Positions 9,813 through 19,189 of a DNA stretch of 64,000 bases are shown in pieces. Both the position numbers and the translations under genes were made by a program. Position 1 is the first letter of the stretch. Every line of letters begins with the position of its first letter. Under the pieces are notes generated by a model that searched no databases, had not been told where the DNA came from, and was given only the letters and a program-made list of their open reading frames with translations. The stretch is from Bathymodiolus brooksi (Eukaryota; Mollusca; Bivalvia; Mytilida; Modiolidae): the NCBI GenBank assembly GCA_963680875.1, contig OY804590.1, forward strand, positions 24,118,640 through 24,182,639. The letters are read 5' to 3'.

Positions 9813-9983
9813 ATGGGTAAGAGAAGATATCAGTGCATATCTTGTGAAAAGAATTATACCCGAAAGTATAGATTAAAACAGCACGCATTACGTCAACATT
9901 TTTCAAAAAATGACTTCGTCGGGAGCAGAACATATAAAGCTTCAAAAAGATATAATGAAATTGCAACAACGATTATATATTAG
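9813..9983 (+). CDS. Small C2H2 zinc-finger ORF
   Basis: This 56-codon ORF has one intact C2H2 finger: CISC, 12 residues, H, four residues, H (9,831-9,899). It is preceded by a short basic start and followed by a basic tail. Unlike the polymerase and ATPase fingers, all four ligands are present. The distal frame probably no longer matches the ancestral protein, because the +1 frame from about 9,910 looks more protein-like (charged and helical) and leads to the CARD-like domain. The intact finger may therefore be the N-terminus of a longer broken zinc-finger/CARD protein. Alternatively it may be a small independent DNA- or RNA-binding protein. No function can be assigned from the sequence alone. 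Confidence 0.55.
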   Translation: MGKRRYQCISCEKNYTRKYRLKQHALRQHFSKNDFVGSRTYKASKRYNEIATTIIY

Positions 9984-10399
9984 TTTGATACCATACACAA
10001 CAGCAGATGACAAAATTAAGATGCTTCAACATTTGAAACGTCAACCCAACAACATTACAGCCTTTAAGCAAAACATAGCTCAAGAATCATCTCAAAGAAG
10101 AACAGAAACAGTTAAACCTGGGGGCATGTCTAAAGAAGACCAAGGCAAAACTGATCAAGAACTATGTACGACTTGTAACTGAGTTACCTACAACCGATAT
10201 AGCGGATTACTTGAAGCAGAACTAAATTTTGACAGAGGAAATGGTGGAAAGAATTTTGAATAAAGAGACCTTAAAAGATCGGAACAGACAACTTTTAGCT
10301 ATTTTATTTCGTCGAGGAAGCAAAGCTTTTCCTTGTTTAATAGACGGTATACATTTTCTGAATTGTAATGTATTAGTTTCTTTATTACAAACTAATTAA
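9910..10399 (+). pseudogene. Helical region followed by a CARD-like death-fold domain, frameshifted
   Basis: From 9,910 one frame gives a charged helical segment (IKLQKDIMKLQQRLY, then DDKIKMLQHLKRQ). Near 10,085 the better frame shifts by one. From 10,139 it reads as a caspase-recruitment-like domain: LVTELPTTDIADYL, an in-frame TAA at 10,223, ILTEEMVERIL, a KDRNRQLLAIL helix, RRGSKAF, then a terminal LVSLLQTN helix stopping at 10,397-10,399. The T-E-E helix, the D-R-N-R-x-L-L helix and the RRG-x-KAF signature are the classic CARD pattern from metazoan caspases and adaptors. CARDs bind other CARDs in apoptosis and innate immunity, so a copy in a virus-like element could have modulated host cell death. 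That role is inference. The gene is dead here, with one shift and one stop. Confidence 0.7.
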
Positions 10400-11021
10400 A
10401 AAATTAAAAAAGAAAAAAAGTTAATGTAGCCTATGCCATTATTATGTAATCATAGTAATAGTATAGTCAGTCACAAGCCTGGATAATGCAGTGACATTTT
10501 TGTACACTAAAAAATTGGGGAAAATGTACGCCAAAAAAATACGCGAAAATTTGTCAAAAAAAGTTAAAGACATCAATAAAAAAACATTTCAGTGCATTTT
10601 CAGAAACTACTCGATGGAAATTAGGAAAGTTCACATCTTAGCGTGACATGTTTTCAACGTGAAAAATAATTCAGCAGGAATTTTCTTCACGGAGGAAGAT
10701 GGAGGGTTAGATTGATTGTGGCGTGTCATTGAAGAAACTGTTAACCTGTTCATATGTGACTTCAAGGAATATAGGAAGAGAGGAGGACAACCCTTTGTTG
10801 GGAGCAGAGAGGAGTGATACTAGAGATGCCCATGACATTTCTAGTGGGGTTATCTATGGGTCCAGAAAGAACAGAAGTAACGGGGGTGTATTGATTGTGT
10901 ACGACTGTTGGAAACAGTTAGTCATCACAGCATACCCCTGTGTTGCCCCCCTAAGATTCCCACAACCTGACGTGGTCGATGGATAGATTTCTTCGTAAAA
11001 ACCGTTCATCATGTTTTTAAC
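10400..11021. other. Gene-poor stretch with one unrecognised ORF
   Basis: AT-rich up to 10,690, then more balanced composition. The plus frame 10,723-10,986 encodes 87 residues without any motif I recognise (it contains GGVLIVYDCWKQLVITAYP). A 41-codon basic frame near 10,523 is also unremarkable. The better composition at 10,690-11,000 hints at a decayed gene, but no family can be named. Confidence 0.35.
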
Positions 11022-11037
11022 GGTCCTTTTAAGGGCC
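11022..11037 (+). terminator. Histone-type 3'-end stem-loop
   Basis: GGTCCT, a TTTA loop and AGGGCC form a six-base-pair stem with a four-base loop (one G-T pair). It is preceded by TAAC and followed by AACC, the arrangement of metazoan replication-dependent histone mRNA 3' ends. A purine-rich AAAAAAGAAATG lies about 15 bases downstream, where a U7-binding element would be. No histone gene precedes it. An outer pair ACCGTT/AACGGT overlaps the left side and offers an alternative hairpin. Confidence 0.5.
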
Positions 11038-11116
11038 AACCAAATATTTAAAAAAGAAATGTTAAAGCAGTGTATATTTAAAAAAGTAAATTTTACAAAG
11101 AGTTCGGAACGATTCA

Positions 11117-11440
11117 GGTTTTCCGCGTATCATTGTCCCGTACCTTTTCAAACTGCAACGTTTGAAATGCAACATTACTTATTTTCCGCGTACATGATGT
11201 CATAAGACATTTCATTTTACCGTACTTTTTCAAACCGCAACGTTTGAAATACAACGTTTGAAATGCAACGGTGCTTGTTTTCCGCGTATCATTTTCCCGT
11301 ACTTTTTCAAACCGCAACGTTTGAAATACAACGTTTGAAATGCAACGTTACTTGTTTTCAGCGTATTATGTTCTCGTACTTTTTCAAAAATAAGTCGTCT
11401 TTCACAAACCGCAACGTTTGAAGATACAACGTATTACTTA
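11117..11440 (+). repeat. Tandem repeat with CCGTACTTTTTCAAACCGC units
   Basis: About four irregular units of roughly 85-110 bp share TTTTCCGCGTAT, CCGTACTTTTTCAAACCG and CAACGTTTGAAATGCAACG. The AACGTT core makes each unit locally palindromic. Non-coding. Confidence 0.85.
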
Positions 11441-11791
11441 TTTCCTTGAAATGTTTACATTATCGTTACAAATTTTTATTAAATTTTATAGACAATGCAG
11501 CTTACAGATTTCATTATACATACAACAATGAGAATTCCTGTACGATTTCATTCATTTAACTCTTATGTTATTAAGTAGAAATACCACAGTGAGAACGCGG
11601 ACGTGATAGAAAAGACCCATTGGAGTACTACACAACATCTCGAACATATCCGAAAACACCCGAAAAAATGGTTGTGTAATTATTGAAGGCGTTCCCCATG
11701 AAAATAAAATGGCGGGAAAGGGGAAGATAACCAGTGAAAGGACTAGTTCGTAGAAAATGATAAGGTTATAGAACCCGGGTGTCCTAGAGAG
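11441..11791. other. Spacer before the right inverted repeat
   Basis: No gene, promoter or repeat was recognised between the tandem repeat and the inverted repeat. Confidence 0.5.
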
Positions 11792-12299
11792 CACCCAAAG
11801 GGCACTTCAGGTCGCGCATTCGCGCTCCCATATTTTCCAGGGGAAACTCTACGGGTCACATGACGTTTCATAGCGCCATTTCCGGTCAAAAGACTCTCTA
11901 ATAGGGAGACATCCCCTACTTCCGGTTGCACATGCGCGTACCCCACCCTTCTAAGGGAATCCCTTCGGGGTCACCTGACGTTTGATGACGTCACTTCCAG
12001 TGAAAATGTTCCACTAGGGCGAATATTGCGCAACTTCAGGTTGCACATGCGCGCACCCACCTTTCCAAGGGAACTCCTTTGGGGTCATGTGACGTTTGAT
12101 GACGTCACATCCACCGGTAGCCATGCTACTTCCGGTCATGCGTAATGGTACATTTTCTACTACTACTATAGTAAATGTGGGAACCGGTTGCGCATGCGCA
12201 CGCGATCACTTCCTGTCACGTGACTTCCGGTGACGTCACTTCCGGTAGCACCACCTCGCACCACCTCAAATGCAACTTTGACTGTGCTGATATACTACT
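11792..12299 (-). repeat. Right terminal inverted repeat
   Basis: This is the reverse complement of 1,322-1,836. It carries TGACGTCA at about 11,978, 12,098 and 12,230, TCACGTGAC at about 12,216, TTCCGG cores throughout and TGCGCATGCGCA near 12,188-12,199. It ends CTGATATACTACT at 12,299, immediately followed by AACGGA. Confidence 0.9.
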
Positions 12300-12305
12300 A
12301 ACGGA
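12300..12305. repeat. Target site duplication, right (AACGGA)
   Basis: Exact copy of 1,316-1,321; it is followed by TATGGGGCACTTGGTCCAG of the interrupted minisatellite. Confidence 0.9.
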
Positions 12306-12664
12306 TATGGGGCACTTGGTCCAGTCATAGTGCAGGGTCATTTGGTTTAGTCAAAGGGTATGTGGCATTTTGGTCCAGTTAATGGTAAGGGGGTATTTGG
12401 CTTTATCAACGGGTATTGACCTATGATCTAGACAACAGCCAGCTGATGACATTTCGCTCAAACCAATGTAAAGTTATTAGGTCCTGTTAAAGGTTAGGAA
12501 ACATTTAGTCCAGTCTATGGACACAGGGGATTGGTCTAGGCAAAGGACAGGGTGATTAACGTTTGTCTTGTTAAACGCCAGGTACATTTGTAATGTTAAA
12601 GGCCTAGCAGACATTTTGGGAATGGTTTAAATAGTCTAGTCAAAGGCTAGGACATTTGGTCTAG
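12306..12664 (+). repeat. Degenerate minisatellite, right flank of the Polinton
   Basis: Continuation of the array at 895-1,315: motifs such as GGCACTTGGTCCAGTCA, TGGCATTTTGGTCCAG and GGACATTTGGTCTAGTCAAA recur at irregular spacing. Confidence 0.75.
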
Positions 12665-13020
12665 TCAAAAGTAACCGTATCGTTGGTGTAATGGTTTGCG
12701 AGCTCGTCCCGAGTGCGATAGATCATGGGTTCGATCCCGGTTGGGTGACTATAAAATTTGTTGCTTCTGCACAAAGCACGCAGCGTTAAGGAGTAAGAAG
12801 AAAGCCAGGTTTTCTCGGAATCAGAACAATGTGTCTGAGTGGAGCTATACGTCTACCCACGGACTGTTGTTTCAGTGAGCTAGCACAATGGAATTCCAAC
12901 TAAGCGTGTTGGTCTAGTACAAAGAGGACATCATCATTATCTGAAGAACGTAACTTGTTCTCGCCGTGATATGGATGAAAACTTGCTTATTTGGCGTTAA
13001 ACAATATTCACTCACTATTA
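12665..13020 (+). mobile_element. tRNA-derived SINE, family 2
   Basis: The tRNA-like head has an A box TGGTGTAATGG (about 12,684) and a B box GGTTCGATCCC (about 12,729). The body has AAGCACGCAGCGTTAAGGAG and GTCTACCCACGGACTGT. The tail runs from CTCGCCGTGATAT to GGCGTTAAACAATATTCACTCACT. Related copies lie at 39,360 (+) and 52,377 (-). Confidence 0.85.
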
Positions 13021-14040
13021 CTAGTATGGGGCGAAGTCCCAACTATGGTAGAAATAGCAATATTTTCCATATCACTAATGGCTTAAATTCCTTGCACCGG
13101 AAATGATACACCGGAAACCAATACATGGTTAAATCTGCAGAAAATCGGATGCGCAGTAATCTAGAAGGGTGCAGGAAGTTTCGTAACCTGTCGTTTCGTA
13201 CCAGGTCGTTTCGTACCTAGATCGGGACGTTTCGTACCGGGGTAAAAATGTATAGTGAGACGTTTCGTATCTTCTTTTCAACTCATAGATTTGTAATAAA
13301 CTCGTTAATTAAAATGTTGTATGTAGAGTTGAAACTCTGGAACTACCTATGAATGTTAAAAAATGACTCAAAATCGCAGTGTGTTCTAGCCCATTAAGCA
13401 TATACCATGGGACTGACAATATCATTAAACAGAGTTTCATTTCTTCCTCCTCCTGTCCGAAATAGTATTTTCTATGAAATTGAGACGTTGGGTTTGGGCC
13501 CCCCTATTTGTCCCCTCTTTTAAGAAAGTCTGGATCCGCCCCCGGTCTACTTTGAAAAAAAAATGATAGGTCCATATATCGGAGTTAATATATATTTTTT
13601 TAAATATTGGACTTCGTCCCAAGTTAGGTAACACCTATTATCATATTATTATATATATATATATACTCTAGTTAAAAACAAGACTATTTCGGCCAACCAA
13701 AGTACATATGTATTTGGCCTCGATAATAGGTTAGGCAACATTTTGTCTAGCAACAGTTGAATGAATTTGGCCTATGTAAGTTGGTTTGTTGTCATTTTTA
13801 ACTATTGTGTTTGTCGGATTGAGTAATAAAGTATTCTAGACCCATTTCCAAATAGAATAAAAAAATCGTACCAACAGAGAGGGAAAATTGACACCCCTTA
13901 CTCATATATATCTATACTTTCAGGGTTTGGTACTTGCACTTCAATAACAAGGGGTGGGTTAAGCTACTTTCATGGACCCAAAACACCTCTCTTAGTGAAA
14001 TGATGCGGTCATGCAAGTGTTTTTCACTGTATATGCGAGT
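13021..14040. other. Non-coding stretch with small repeats
   Basis: It contains four CGTTTCGTACC/CGTTTCGTATC motifs at 13,180-13,275 and a TA dinucleotide run near 13,652. An inverted pair GGGCGAAGTCCCAA (about 13,028) / TTGGACTTCGTCCCAA (about 13,606) might bound a ~600-bp transposon relic. The minus-strand frame 13,634-13,437 has no recognisable domain. Confidence 0.4.
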
Positions 14041-14463
14041 TAAATATCAACTCTCATATAAAATACCAACTCTCATATAAAATACCATCTCTCATATAAA
14101 ATACCAACTTTCATATAAAATACCAACTCTCATATAAAATACCAACTCTCATATGAAATACCAACTCTCATATAAAATACCAACTCTCATATAAAATACC
14201 ATCTCTCATATAAAATACAAACTCTCATATAAAATATCAACTCTCATATAAAATACCAACTCTCATATAAAATACCAACTCTCATATAAAATACCAACTC
14301 TCATATAAAATACCAACTCTTATATAAAATACCAACTCTTATGTAAAATACCAACTCTCATATAAAATACCAACTCTTATATAAAATACCAACTCTCATA
14401 TAAAATACCAACTCTCATATAAAATACCAACTCTCATATAAAATACCAACTCTCATATAAAAT
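14041..14463 (+). repeat. 19-bp tandem array, about 22 copies
   Basis: The unit AAATACCAACTCTCATATA is repeated with few substitutions (CATCTCTC, CTCTTAT). Boundaries are abrupt on both sides. Confidence 0.97.
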
Positions 14464-14500
14464 TGGGTGAGCAGCGTTGTTCTAATAAGACTATATTTAT

Positions 14501-14682
14501 ATAGTCAAACCTGTCCTTGTGGTCACATCTATTAAGCAACCACCTGTATTAAGAGTCACATTTGTCTTGTCCTGTCATAGAAAATATCATATGAATTCAA
14601 CCTCTTTTTTAAGGTCACCTGTCTTAACAGACCATTTTTCATTTGTCCCAAGAGTGACCTCTTAATACAGGTCTTACTGTAT
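14501..14682. mobile_element. Short palindromic-end repeat (MITE-like), copy 1
   Basis: It starts ATAGTCAAACCTGTC and ends CAGGTCTTACTGTAT, which are inverted to each other. The interior has TTAAGGTCACCTGTCTTAACAG-type stretches. The same family is at 45,950, 48,881 and 52,042. No coding capacity. Confidence 0.75.
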
Positions 14683-15950
14683 ATTTTTTTATATTAATAA
14701 CAAGTCATTCAGTGAAGCAGGCCGGCGTGTGTTTGTCGTATATTTTTAATCATAGTTCAACAACCAGACGATAACACGATCTAATGCGATTTATATCCGA
14801 TATCATTCAGTACATAATGTCCTACTTAATGAACGGCCTTCAGACAGACATTTGAAATATATCAATAAAAACAAATATGTGTTAGACGCGAGATAAAAAA
14901 TAATAATTGAAAAAAACATTGTTTTTCGTCTGAATTTTATAATCTCTGAACAGGATGTCAAGAAGTGGGACTAATTGATGCCCATTTACCCATAATTCCT
15001 GTTATCAAATACTAACCGGGAATTAAATATCGTTTAATAATTTAATTTGATTTGAATACTGCAATCTGATTGGCTGTTCCGCTTGGAGAACATTTTGGTT
15101 ATACTTGATAACCGGGTTGGTAAAGTGACGTCACCAACATATTCATTCGCCAATGACAAATTCCAACAGTCACATGAAATAATCGTAATTAAAATCGAGG
15201 AATCATTAAATTTTGTTGTAAAAATTAAATTATAAGGAATATTTGAAATTTTTGAACAGGTTATACGATATAACCTGGTGTGGGGCAATTCACGCTTAAT
15301 AAATCGCGAAGAAAATCGTCGTTCGTACTAATTTTGATATCTACGTTTTTATTTCAGTTCTGTGTCGTAGTGGCCAGGATTTTGGTGGAGGAAACCGGAG
15401 TATTCGGGCTAACCAACCAACCTGCTGTTAAGTCGCTGACAAAATTAACGTTTGCATCGAGTGCACCTCACCATTAGAAGATATCGCATTTGTCACTTCA
15501 GAGATGATATGCCATGATTGCATCAGTCGGCAAACCTCTGGATAATTCCGCTGTTCTCCTTCTGAACGGAATCCGCCGGGTTGCTACACTTCAATACCTT
15601 GCAATCACTCCATACACAAACTATTTTTATAGCCTGGTTTATGACTAAACAGAGATGACTGTCTGCATCAATAACGCACCTGTGTTCCGCGCATTTGAAC
15701 ACATGTTATTATGTGGACGCAGGCTCATGCTGGTCACAAAACAATGCATAATCCATATGAAAATGGTCATGAACATGGCTTGTGACTGTTAAGGGTTAGA
15801 CCAGAATCGGTATCGGATATATACATATATTACTTACTGTATATAAAAATTTAAGAAAAAACCAGATATCATGCATAACCAGATTAATTTTCCGTTTATT
15901 ATTGAAAGGAAATCACCCAAGTACCATCCCATCCCACCCTACCAAGTATG
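14683..15950. other. Spacer with a decayed SINE fragment
   Basis: No gene was recognised. A minus-oriented family-1 SINE remnant (TTGGTGGAGGAAACCGGAGTA) is at about 15,380-15,475 and explains the open frame 15,280-15,477. Confidence 0.5.
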
Positions 15951-16760
15951 TTAATTTCTTCAAATATCAGATTACATTTTCTTATCATATTAGATCATGG
16001 CCATACAGTTGTATTTTACATGTGTTATTGTTATATAGGACAGGATCATCACGCGGCTATCCTTGCATTATTTGCGTGACATTTTCATTCAGGCCATATT
16101 CGTTGTATCATTACTGCCATTATACAACTATAGCTTTTTGATGAGGTTGAAGTCAGGATTTATTGACTCGTTAAAAGTACTAGCATATCGACAAAGGACG
16201 TAGTCCGAGGTTCGATATAATTTTATCTGGCCAATAAATCAAGGCATCGATCGATATAAAAAATGAAGGCAACAGTTGTTTTATTATTGAAGTTATTATT
16301 ATATGGCTTTTTTGTTTATATTATATTGATGAAAATAAATGAAAAAGATGAGCAAATGCACATTTATTACAATTATAGCCTTTTGATTAAGTCAAAACCA
16401 TGTATTATTGACCAGATAAAATCATATCGAACCTCGGACTACGGTCTCTTTCGATGTAGTTTTATCAAGTCAATAAATCCTGGAATTGACCTTATTAAAA
16501 TGGTAAAGGCCTCTATGTGATTTATTAATCAGATAAATGTATATTGATCGAGGACGTAGTCCGAGGTTCAATATAATTTTATCCTGCAACTGTGCTATAT
16601 GAGCAACCAAAATGCATTGATTGTATAACAAATATTTTATACGGTCACCGACATTAGATCATTGACCGATATCAAAAGACTACAATTGTTTTATTATCTA
16701 AGATATTTTTATATAGCTTTATTGTTTGAAATATTGAGAGGGGAAATAATAAATCAAACA
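15951..16760. repeat. Complex fold-back and direct repeats around GGACGTAGTCCGAGGTTCGA
   Basis: Arms at about 16,152-16,240 and 16,402-16,488 are reverse complements with few mismatches, including TTTATTGACT and the palindromic core GACGTAGTCCGAGG. A third copy of the core is in direct orientation at about 16,549-16,583. Direct partial repeats (CAACAGTTGTTTTATTAT at 16,269 and CTACAATTGTTTTATTAT at 16,680) overlie this. Confidence 0.8.
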
Positions 16761-16924
16761 AATTAGTAAATTAAGCGTTATATTCAGCTATAGAAATTTC
16801 AAGTATTATTAACCCATTGAAAAATACAAACAATTATGTTGTTCATCACTGTTTGCTAATAATTCTTGCATTATATTTTTTTTAAATAGCAACATGTTTG
16901 ATAATGATCGTTTTGTTTTTGATG

Positions 16925-17187
16925 GGTTATGGTGTTTAACGCCACTTTCACCAATATTTCAGTTATATCGTGGCGGTCAGTTTTATTGGTGGAGGAAGCC
17001 GGAGTACCCGGAGAAAACCATCGACATGTCACAAGTCACTGACAAATTTTATCACATAATATTGTATCTAGTACACCTCGTCATGTGCGGGGATTGAGCT
17101 CACCACTTTAGTGGTGATAGGCACTGATTACACAGGTAGTTGTAAAAACCAACTGCCATTAGATCAAGACCACAACGGCCCCTTGTT
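16925..17187 (-). mobile_element. SINE family 1, reverse copy
   Basis: Reverse complement of the family seen at 138-407: GGTGTTTAACGCCACTTTC, GGTGGAGGAAGCCGGAGTAC, GACAAATTTTATCACATAAT, and a tRNA-like head ending GATCAAGACCACAACGGCCCC. Confidence 0.85.
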
Positions 17188-17261
17188 TGCTTTTGATGAT
17201 ATTGATTGATTTACTTATCATAAAATATGTCATGTTAAAATATGACCCTTTTTGTTTATGA

Positions 17262-17683
17262 AAAGAAAGTTTAAACTGTGATGGCTATAAATTCTACCAA
17301 TATCAACAAAACGAACAACTACCTCTCACCTCAAGCAACTGAACACAAGGAGATCATGACATAATGCCGTTAATAATAATCCTAATCTCTAAGTACAATA
17401 CAGATATAAACAAACAATTAAAAAAAGCATGCACAGATTCGCTTCCACTCAAAAAGACCATGCACTTACTACTAAAAAAAAATGAATGACAACATAAACA
17501 TGAACAATTTAATAGCAGTGTCAGTGATTGCTCGCGGTGAATGGTGTAAGAAAATATATAAAGCTGTACGTGTGTTTTAGAAAATAAAAATGAGAAGACA
17601 AAAACATGCACATTGCGTCCTCGTCCTGAATATAGCTGAAAAATTGCTCGCTGGACGTTAAACACCAATCAATCAATCATGCA
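17262..17683. mobile_element. Dispersed repeat R1, array-free copy
   Basis: It shares with 21,300-21,618 a TTTAAACTGTGATGG start, ACCAATATCAACAAAA, CAGATATAAACAAA and GATTCGCTTCC(A/T)CTCAAA landmarks in order. At 17,497-17,530 it has a single unexpanded ACATGAACAATTTAATAGCAG segment resembling the 79-bp satellite monomer. It ends GGACGTTAAACACCAATCAATC. Left boundary uncertain. Confidence 0.65.
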
Positions 17684-18503
17684 CATTGCGCCAAACAACT
17701 ACAAGCTCTCAAAAGGACAGAAGAATAACTGTTAACGGGAACAGAACGTAATGTAATATTTTAATGACGAATAAACGCTTACCCACCATCGCTCTGCATT
17801 TATTGACTACGTTATTTCATTTGAACAAAAATTCTAAATGACAACCAAATACCCGGTACCAATTCTTAAATATGGTCCATTTGGTTATTTTTGCATGTTC
17901 TCCATTTTATTCAACTGTTCGTGCTCGAGGACTTAATTTCATAAAGCAACCACTGAACCACACCTCTTAATATGTATAAAATAAAATGGATGCATTTTTA
18001 TAATAAAAGCAATTTTTTAGATTGAGTAATTTCGATGATGTTTATCTAGAAAAGGTTTCTAGAAATACAATATTATCATCAGTTCTAACAACGTTCCGCC
18101 TACGATCCATCAATGTCTACAAAAGATAATGGATTCAGTCAGCATGGCACCATTTCTTTCTTAAAATTGAATCGTTTTGACCTTATACTGTATCTTAGCT
18201 TAAGCATTGTACTCTTTTATTCAGATCAACAACATAATCGAAGCAGACGACCGCAAAAGGTAATTTTCCCTCGTAGACATCGATCAGAGTTTTATTACGC
18301 TGTCCAGACATTTTTTAATCTTATTTGTCTGGAAAAGACTTCTCTATTAATGAGTTTATGAATGGAGTGACCGTGGTCAACCTTGGACAATCGTTATTGT
18401 ATTTAAGATAACGATCATCATCATGTCCGCTGTAACCCGTTTACTACACTTCTAGGAAAATATAAGATAGGCTGAATAAGGTTCAATTGGGGGAAATATT
18501 TTC
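17684..18503 (+). other. Spacer with a possible small exon
   Basis: Mostly unremarkable. At about 18,223 a pyrimidine-rich run ending TTTATTCAG precedes a 35-base stretch that ends AAAAG before GTAATTTTCC, a plausible acceptor-exon-donor arrangement. There is no protein match. Confidence 0.2.
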
Positions 18504-18809
18504 ATGGTATGTCTATTGCCAACAGCAGTAAATAATCAGCCATTTGTCAATGTTCAATTTATGCAGCAAACTAATTCGTTCCCTGTCTTTATCCTGAGGT
18601 GTTTATTGAGTCGTACATTCGTCTTGGGAAACGAACGTCATGAATCACCCCGCATGGTTCTCCTACTGAATTTGAGTCCTAATGAGACAGCATTTGATAT
18701 ATGGAAACAATTTCCAGGGGATAATGGAGCTGTTTACGTCTGCAAACTAGATATAGCAATTTCTAGTAGACTTTATCAAATACCAAAAAAACCAAAACAG
18801 TTTACGTAA
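18504..18809 (+). CDS. Unrecognised ORF, possible 3' exon
   Basis: This 101-codon frame has no recognised motif. The stretch with RMVLLLNLSPNETAFDIW has the alternating pattern of a beta-sandwich strand, loosely like the C-terminal domain of alpha-amylase-family proteins (maltases, SLC3 amino-acid-transporter heavy chains). That similarity is weak and from memory. An acceptor-like AG follows TTCAATTTATGC at about 18,563. The nearest other exon-like signal is at 18,223-18,260. There are no further exons in either direction before long tandem arrays, so a real host gene is doubtful. It could equally be chance open sequence. Confidence 0.2.
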   Translation: MVCLLPTAVNNQPFVNVQFMQQTNSFPVFILRCLLSRTFVLGNERHESPRMVLLLNLSPNETAFDIWKQFPGDNGAVYVCKLDIAISSRLYQIPKKPKQFT

Positions 18810-19189
18810 ATATATTAAGATCGTGACAATTTTCAGTAAATCTTGAAATGTATAGAAATATGTCCAGACGAATCGATATATTAAACATGATAAGTTTATC
18901 TATTTTGACAATTTTCTCAGACGTTATTAAATACTATTATATGAAAAACATGTAGTCTTAATAAAAACACTTCCGGGATGACTCATTTATAGTTGGGAAA
19001 TACGTACGCGGGAACTGGGAAATAATCCAGTAGAGAAACACTTCAGGAGAGAAGCATTTTCTTAGAAACACTTGTACGGGAAATAAATTAACATCGAAAT
19101 CGTCTACTTGGGAACAATTCCAGAGAGTATTTTTGCTAGAAACACTTCTACGAGAAATAAATTAAGTTGGAAATCATCCAGTTGGGATT

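Larger units (their letters stand above)
1322..12299. mobile_element. Decayed Polinton/Maverick-type element with complete boundaries
   Basis: This is a 10,978-bp unit bounded by inverted repeats that start AGTAGTATATCAG and by a perfect 6-bp target duplication. Inside, all on the plus strand, are remnants of a protein-primed-type family-B DNA polymerase, an FtsK/HerA-superfamily packaging ATPase, a small basic protein and a conserved orphan, plus a zinc-finger ORF and a CARD-like domain. Long inverted repeats, a 6-bp duplication and a PolB-ATPase pair are the established hallmarks of Polintons and adintoviruses. Major and minor capsid, maturation protease and rve integrase were not recognised. 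Almost every coding region is broken by frameshifts or stops, so the copy is dead. The AT-rich, gene-free stretches at 6,700-9,280 and 10,400-11,790 may be where the missing genes were lost. Confidence 0.9.

Noticed and set aside
1322..12299. An active virus or autonomous element
   Set aside because: Polymerase, ATPase, NVP-type and CARD genes all carry frameshifts or stops, and no capsid or integrase is recognisable.
12680..12740. tRNA gene
   Set aside because: A and B boxes are present, but no complete cloverleaf is apparent and the sequence continues into a SINE body found at other sites.
15280..15477. 65-codon frame with a hydrophobic start (possible signal peptide)
   Set aside because: Its second half is a reversed SINE remnant, and the hydrophobic run is from AT-rich sequence.
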